Shown here: piece by piece, positions 60,124 through 64,000 of the stretch | Position numbering within the stretch: the stretch's first letter is position 1 | How the letters are laid out: the number at the start of each line of letters is the position of its first letter | Origin: Streptomyces bottropensis ATCC 25435 | GTDB lineage: Bacteria > Actinomycetota > Actinomycetes > Streptomycetales > Streptomycetaceae | Length of the DNA stretch: 64,000 bases | Direction of reading: 5' to 3' | NCBI RefSeq assembly: GCF_000383595.1 | Contig: NZ_KB911581.1 | Span: 7,709,519 to 7,773,518, forward strand | Notes under the pieces: generated by a model | The model's input: only the letters and a program-made list of their open reading frames with translations | Told to the model about the DNA's origin: nothing | Databases searched by the model: none | Translations under genes and position numbers: made by a program

Positions 60124-61629
60124 CTACACCTTCGCCTCGCCCTTCGTCAGCAGCCACTCCTCGTGCAGCGTGCCGAGCGGGATCTTCTTCTGGAAGACCG
60201 GTGTGCCGAAGATGGAGAGCTGGATGTTGAGGGTGCCGGTGAGGTCGATGCCGCCGTACAGGGCCCAGGAGCCGGAGGCGGAACCCGTGCCGTCCGCCGA
60301 GCCCTCGGCGGTCGCGTCGGCCTCGGCGCGGAGGTAGGGGGCCACGTCGGCGGTGACGCCGACCGTGCCGTAGAGGCCGACCGTCGCCTCGGCGCCCATG
60401 GCCGCCTTCACGTCGCCCACCGCGGTGACGGTCGTCTTCAGCGGTTCACCCGTCATGTGGGACTCGCTCACGCCGGTCCAGCCCTTGGACCAGGTGAAGT
60501 TGCCGCCGACCTTGAAGTCGCCCTTGAGGTCCTGCTCGACGTCGACCGTGACGCGGCCGTCGGCCTCCACCTGGAAGTAGCAGACGAGGTCGAGGTTGAC
60601 GACGATCGGGACGGGGCCGACCTGGATGACGGGGTCGGCGTGGAGTTGGGCGAAGGGGATACGGATCGGCTTGCCGTCGGTCGAGCCGGCCGCGCGACCC
60701 TTCAGCGACCACTGGGAGGCCCAGTCGCCGGTGAGGCCCAGGAACGCGCCGCCGGGCGAGGAACCCGTGCCGGAGCCGGAACCGTCGTAGGAGAAGGCGA
60801 CCTCGGGGGCGAGCTGGACGAAGCCCTCGACCGACGCGGCGGCCGAGGCGGGGGCGCCCGGGGCGGTCTCCACGGCGGCGCCCACGTCGATGCGCAGGCT
60901 GCCCAGCGGGAGCTTCGCGCCCTCGGGGCCGAAGGTGAGGTCGCCGGTCTTCGCCCAGGAGACCTTCACGCCCTGGACGAGCGGGTCGACCTCCAGGGTG
61001 GACGGGTCGACGGGGACAGTACCGTCCGCCTTGCTCTCGCCCAGGACCGAGTCGAGCTCGGCCGGCTCCGTCTCGACGGTCGTACCGCCGTCCGCCGCGG
61101 TGTCGACGATCTCCGTCACCTCGGCCAGTACGCCGTCGGGGGCGCCGGGGGCGGGGGCGCTGGCGATGACGTCGCCCACGGCCACGGCGGCCTTGGGCTT
61201 CGCGGTGCCGGAGCCGGAGCCGGTGTCCGAGGGCGTGTCGGGGCGGTCCGGATCGGAGGTGGCGGGGGTGCCCGTCCGCGAGGGGGTCGCCGACGGCTCG
61301 GCGTCCGAGCCCGACCGCGGTGCCGCGATGACCGCCCGGCCGCTCTTCCTGTCGTAGGACGCGACCTTGAGCGCGGATTTCTCGGCCTTGCCCCGGTCGA
61401 CGGCCTCCGCGCCGGCCACGGCGGTGGGGGTGGCGTCGCCGGTGGGGGCGGAGACGACGGCGAGTTGGTCCTCGGGCGCGCCGGGCTCGCCGGGCGCGCG
61501 GGTCTCGGCCGTGGTGGCGGCCTTGTCGGCGGTGGCGGGGGAGCCGGTGGAGCAGCCGGTGGCCAGCAGGGTCGCGGCGGTGATCGCCGACAGTGCCGTG
61601 ACCAGGGCATGTCTTCTGAGCTTGTGCAC
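60124..61629 (-). CDS. Large secreted lipoprotein of unknown function
   Basis: 501 residues. The lipoprotein signal ends LLATGC at residue 26. A Thr/Ala/Pro-rich disordered segment (30-170) follows, then beta-strand-rich sequence to the end: VKVSWAKTGDLTFGPEGAKLPLGSL, PFAQLHADPVIQVGPVPIVVNLDLVCYFQVEADG, FGTPVFQKKIPLGTLHEEWLL. The second half has alternating hydrophobic residues like a lipid-binding or beta-barrel-shaped protein. I do not recognise the family. Confidence in the gene is high, in the function none. Confidence 0.8.
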   Translation of the reverse strand: MHKLRRHALVTALSAITAATLLATGCSTGSPATADKAATTAETRAPGEPGAPEDQLAVVSAPTGDATPTAVAGAEAVDRGKAEKSALKVASYDRKSGRAVIAAPRSGSDAEPSATPSRTGTPATSDPDRPDTPSDTGSGSGTAKPKAAVAVGDVIASAPAPGAPDGVLAEVTEIVDTAADGGTTVETEPAELDSVLGESKADGTVPVDPSTLEVDPLVQGVKVSWAKTGDLTFGPEGAKLPLGSLRIDVGAAVETAPGAPASAAASVEGFVQLAPEVAFSYDGSGSGTGSSPGGAFLGLTGDWASQWSLKGRAAGSTDGKPIRIPFAQLHADPVIQVGPVPIVVNLDLVCYFQVEADGRVTVDVEQDLKGDFKVGGNFTWSKGWTGVSESHMTGEPLKTTVTAVGDVKAAMGAEATVGLYGTVGVTADVAPYLRAEADATAEGSADGTGSASGSWALYGGIDLTGTLNIQLSIFGTPVFQKKIPLGTLHEEWLLTKGEAKV

Positions 61630-62088
61630 GCGTGAGTCCTCGGGAGCGGTGACAGGGGGGTGCGCTTCAGGAGGGACGGCTGGTCGACCTGGCGCGGGAG
61701 CCGTGACGACATGCCGGAGAGCAGGCGCGAGTGGTGAGACGGCACCTGGCGGTGGGGGGTCGGCCGGGCGGCACAGCTGTCCTCATGACAGTGCGCGCGC
61801 GGTGGTTACCTCCCAGTAGCCAAACATGAGCATGCCAGGCTTGGCGGGGCTCCATGAACCACTTCCCCCACGACTCAGGGGTGACGTGAGTCACATTGAG
61901 GCGGCCTCAACTGTCAGCCATGGAGGGGGAGTTGAGGAATTCAGCCACTGCCGCGTGCGGACTCAGCGGCTGGGTCCGGGCGGGCGTGTACGCCGTGGCC
62001 CGGGTCCTCGAAACATGGGGCAGGGGCGCCCGGTGCCGCCGCCGGACTCGGCGGCAGGGCTCCGGGCGCCCCTGTGGATGGTGTGCTG
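61630..62088. other. Gap with two palindromes, no gene
   Basis: 459 bases upstream of the lipoprotein gene and after hsp20. GTGAC-GTGA-GTCAC (61881-61894) and TTGAGG-CGG-CCTCAA (61896-61910) are adjacent perfect palindromes, possible operators about 255-280 bp upstream of the lipoprotein start. The right end is the hsp20 terminator. Confidence 0.55.
62021..62074 (-). terminator. Long hairpin terminator of hsp20
   Basis: CAGGGGCGCCCGG (62021-62033) pairs perfectly with CCGGGCGCCCCTG (62062-62074), and the loop contains a second GC-rich stem. It begins 15 bases past the hsp20 stop. Confidence 0.8.
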
Positions 62089-62511
62089 TCAGCGGTTGAT
62101 CTGGCGTCGGTCGGTGCCGCCGCTGATCTGGATCTTGCGCGGCTTGGCCTTCTCGGCGACCGGGATGCGCAGGGTCAGGACGCCGGCGTCGTACGAGGCG
62201 TCGACGCGGTCGGCGTCGAGAGTGTCCCCGAGGAACAGCTGGCGGCTGAAGACACCCGTCGGGCGCTCGGCGGCGATCATCTCGGCGCCCTCTGGAGCCG
62301 GGGAGCGGCGCTCGGCGCGGACGTTGAGGACGTTGCGCTCGATGTCCAGGTCGATGGTCTCCGGGTCGACGCCCGGGAGGTCGAAGTGGACGACGAAGTC
62401 GTCGCCGGACCGGTAGGCGTCCATCGGCGTGACGGCGGGCCGGTTGTCGGAACCGAACACCTGCTGCGCGAGTCGGTCGAATTCGCGGAAGGGGTCGGTA
62501 CGCATGAGCAT
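62089..62511 (-). CDS. Hsp20 / alpha-crystallin small heat-shock protein
   Basis: 140 residues from ATG 62511 (MLMRTDPFREFDRL, the usual Streptomyces Hsp18 start; GGAG eight bases upstream). The alpha-crystallin domain spans residues 35-125: DFVVHFDLPGVDPETIDLDIERNVLNVRAER and YDAGVLTLRIPV, then a short tail with the IxI-type IQI. It is an ATP-independent chaperone that holds unfolded proteins. The promoter at 62571-62612 indicates strong, repressible expression. Confidence 0.93.
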   Translation of the reverse strand: MLMRTDPFREFDRLAQQVFGSDNRPAVTPMDAYRSGDDFVVHFDLPGVDPETIDLDIERNVLNVRAERRSPAPEGAEMIAAERPTGVFSRQLFLGDTLDADRVDASYDAGVLTLRIPVAEKAKPRKIQISGGTDRRQINR

Positions 62512-62570
62512 CACGGGCACTCCTCTCTTCTGACGTTGGGTGCGATGCCCTCTGAATTCCTACGACTTCT

Positions 62571-62612
62571 TATATAGCTCGGAGGAGGAAACTTGACAAC
62601 TACCGACTCAGG
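62571..62612 (-). promoter_or_regulatory. hsp20 promoter with HAIR-like inverted repeat
   Basis: On the minus strand, -35 TTGTCA (62599-62594) and -10 TATATA (62576-62571) are separated by 17 bases, an almost ideal vegetative promoter. Overlapping the -35 is CTTGACA-N7-ACTCAGG (plus strand 62592-62612), close to the HspR element CTTGAGT-N7-ACTCAAG. RheA is the alternative repressor known for hsp18 in Streptomyces. Confidence 0.65.
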
Positions 62613-62710
62613 TTCGTCCGCCGCGGGCATCCCGGAGCTAGCCTCGATCACGCCGGTCGGCAGCGGCGACGAGGGCATCGTGTGCGCGTCAGGAACAGCG
62701 GGAGGCAGTG

Positions 62711-63013
62711 ATGGCGAAGGTCCCCACGGCGGCGGTGGCCGCGAGCGGGCTCATCGGTGGGTACGGGGTGGCCCGCTGGACGAAGAAGCGGCCGCTCGGC
62801 GGGGCGGTGCTGGCCGTCGCCGGGGCCGCGGCGGCTCGGCAGTGGCAGCAGGCGGCCGGGGGCAGGGCGGCGGGGGCGTTGACCGCGGGGTACGTGGCCG
62901 CGTTCGCCGGGTCGCATCCGCTGGCGAAGAAGGTGGGTGCCTGGCCGGCGGTGTTCGGGGTGGCCGGGGTGGTGGCGTTGGCTTCCTGGGTGGTGGCCGA
63001 CCGGAAGGGGTAG
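62711..63013 (+). CDS. Small alanine/glycine-rich membrane protein
   Basis: 100 residues from ATG 62711. Three hydrophobic stretches (AAVAASGLIGGYGVARW; LGGAVLAVAGAAAARQW; WPAVFGVAGVVALASWVVAD) suggest two or three membrane helices. The family is not recognised. Codon use is typical of the genome. Confidence 0.65.
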   Translation: MAKVPTAAVAASGLIGGYGVARWTKKRPLGGAVLAVAGAAAARQWQQAAGGRAAGALTAGYVAAFAGSHPLAKKVGAWPAVFGVAGVVALASWVVADRKG

Positions 63014-63052
63014 GGGTCGGTCCTTGTCCGGCCGCTGGGTGCGGGGTGCGGG

Positions 63053-63300
63053 TCGCCAGTGGTTGCTCGCGCAGTTCCCCGCGCCCCTGACGGGGCACGG
63101 CTGTGGTTGCTCGCGCAGCCCCGCACCTCCGACGGGCCACGCCCCGGGCTGCTCGCACAGCTCCGCACTCCGACGGCGCACCCCCGGGGCTGCCCGCGCA
63201 GCCCCGCAGCCCCGCAGCCCCGACGGGGGACACCCCGGGCTGCTCGCATGACCCCGCACGTCCGACGGGCCGCGCCCCGGGCTGCTCACGCAGCCCCGCT
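63053..63300. repeat. Cluster of degenerate copies of the dispersed element
   Basis: At least five diverged tandem units of roughly 40-50 bp, each with GCTGCTCGC(G/A)CAG, CCCCGC and GACGGG(C/G)CAC, fill the gap between the small membrane protein and the AraC-type gene. The first unit reads GGTTGCTCGCGCAGTTCC then CCGCGCCCCTGACGGG, matching the copy at 1091. Confidence 0.75.
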
Positions 63301-64000
63301 CCCCTCCCCCTCCCCCCGAAAGGCCCGCCGGTACGCGTACGGGCTCGTGCCCACCACCCTCTTGAAGCGGTCCCGGAACGCCGTCGGGGAGCCGAAGCCC
63401 GCCTGGGCCGCGACGCGTTCGACCGTGTGGTCGGTGGACTCCAGGAGGTACTGGGCGCGGCGGACCCGCGCCCGGTGCAGCCACTGCAGCGGCGTCGTAC
63501 CGGTCTGTTCGCGGAAACGGCGGTTCAGGGTGCGGGCGCTGGTGCCGGCGTGCAGGGCGATGTCGTCCAGGGTCAGATCCCGCTCCGCGTTCTCCTCCAT
63601 CCAGCGCAGCAGGGGCTCCATCGTCGCGCCGGCGGGGGCCGGGGGCTGGTCCTGGACGATGAACTGGGCCTGACCGCCCTCCCGTTCGAGGGGCATGACA
63701 CACATCCGGGCGGTGAACGCGGCGACCGCCGAGCCGTGGTCCCTGCGGACCATGTGCAGGCACATGTCCATGGCCGCCGCGGCGCCCGCCGAGGTGAGGA
63801 ACTGGCCGTTGTCGACGTAGAGGACGTTCGGGTCGACGGTGATCTCCGGGTGGCGGGCCGCCAGATCGGGGGCCGCCATCCAGTGGGTCGTGGCGCGCAG
63901 TCCGTCCAGCAAACCCGTCGCCGCGAAGAGGAACGCGCCGACGCAGATCGAGGCGATCCGCGTCCCGCTCGCCGCCGCCGCGTGCAGCGCCCGCGTCACC
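63286..64000 (-). CDS. GlxA-family AraC-type transcriptional regulator, N-terminus cut
   Basis: The visible 238 residues lack the start, which lies beyond base 64000. A DJ-1/PfpI-like domain comes first (RIASICVGAFLFAATGLLDGLRATTHW, with the family Cys), then a C-terminal AraC double helix-turn-helix: RDLTLDDIALHAGTSARTLNRRF and HTVERVAAQAGFGSPTAFRDRFKRVVGTSPYAYRR. This GlxA is a regulator family name unrelated to the copper oxidase at 19981. Typically such regulators control nearby isonitrile, DJ-1 or catabolic genes outside this window. Confidence 0.88.
   Translation of the reverse strand, partial: VTRALHAAAASGTRIASICVGAFLFAATGLLDGLRATTHWMAAPDLAARHPEITVDPNVLYVDNGQFLTSAGAAAAMDMCLHMVRRDHGSAVAAFTARMCVMPLEREGGQAQFIVQDQPPAPAGATMEPLLRWMEENAERDLTLDDIALHAGTSARTLNRRFREQTGTTPLQWLHRARVRRAQYLLESTDHTVERVAAQAGFGSPTAFRDRFKRVVGTSPYAYRRAFRGEGEGSGAA

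Overview
The window is very GC-rich, with GTG and TTG starts, strong third-position G/C, Tat signals, sortases, SPFH, LPMO, CslA/GlxA and WhiJ-type regulatory genes. This is a Streptomyces chromosome, in the core rather than an arm. The order ehuBCDA - LPMO - cslA/glxA/cslZ matches what I recall of the S. coelicolor SCO2828-SCO2838 neighbourhood (from memory, not searched).

Layout. 1-6 kb: 3' end of an amidase, a DUF3830 gene, an ehuBCDA-type amino-acid/ectoine ABC importer and an IclR regulator. 6.2-8.2 kb: tRNA-Lys(CTT) and a NarL-type two-component pair. 8.3-14.4 kb: acyl-CoA synthetase, DUF3592 protein, AA10 LPMO under a DasR-like site, SPFH protein, NlpC/P60-like cell-wall hydrolase with two peptidoglycan-binding domains. 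15.2-17.4 kb: four secreted small proteins in the palindromic order A-B-B'-A'. 17.6 kb: a second identical tRNA-Lys. 18-23 kb: cslA-glxA and the facing GH6 gene cslZ, the hyphal-tip glycan machinery. 23.4-36.2 kb: class F sortase and partner, HAD phosphatase, a wall-anchored-looking protein, ROK regulator, Gfo/Idh/MocA oxidoreductase, UPF0303 protein, FAH-family hydrolase, second YidC with a DUF6412-like protein, class E sortase, GH30 galactanase-like enzyme, TPR/SEC-C protein.

36.6-56.2 kb is an accessory defence island of about 20 kb with a less extreme base composition. Its left arm (+) is vsr and two C5-cytosine methyltransferases, one of which has Arg where the catalytic Cys should be. 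A minus-strand coupled trio follows: two unrecognised proteins and an HTH-GHKL (MORC/MutL-like) ATPase. A divergent control region then leads into a plus-strand coupled operon: a 67-aa protein, a 1587-aa GHKL-ATPase/SF2-helicase fusion, a UvrD-like helicase, DrmA and DrmB. DrmA and DrmB are the DISARM core, but drmC, drmD and drmE are not visible. I read this as a DISARM-related, methylation-linked anti-phage system of unusual composition, and the best candidate for something undescribed here.

56.3-64 kb returns to ordinary Streptomyces content: a WhiJ/AbaA-type trio (ATP-binding regulator, XRE-DUF5753, DUF397), an orphan antitoxin-like gene, an AlkZ-family glycosylase, a large lipoprotein, Hsp20 with a clear promoter, a small membrane protein, and a GlxA-family AraC regulator cut by the window end.
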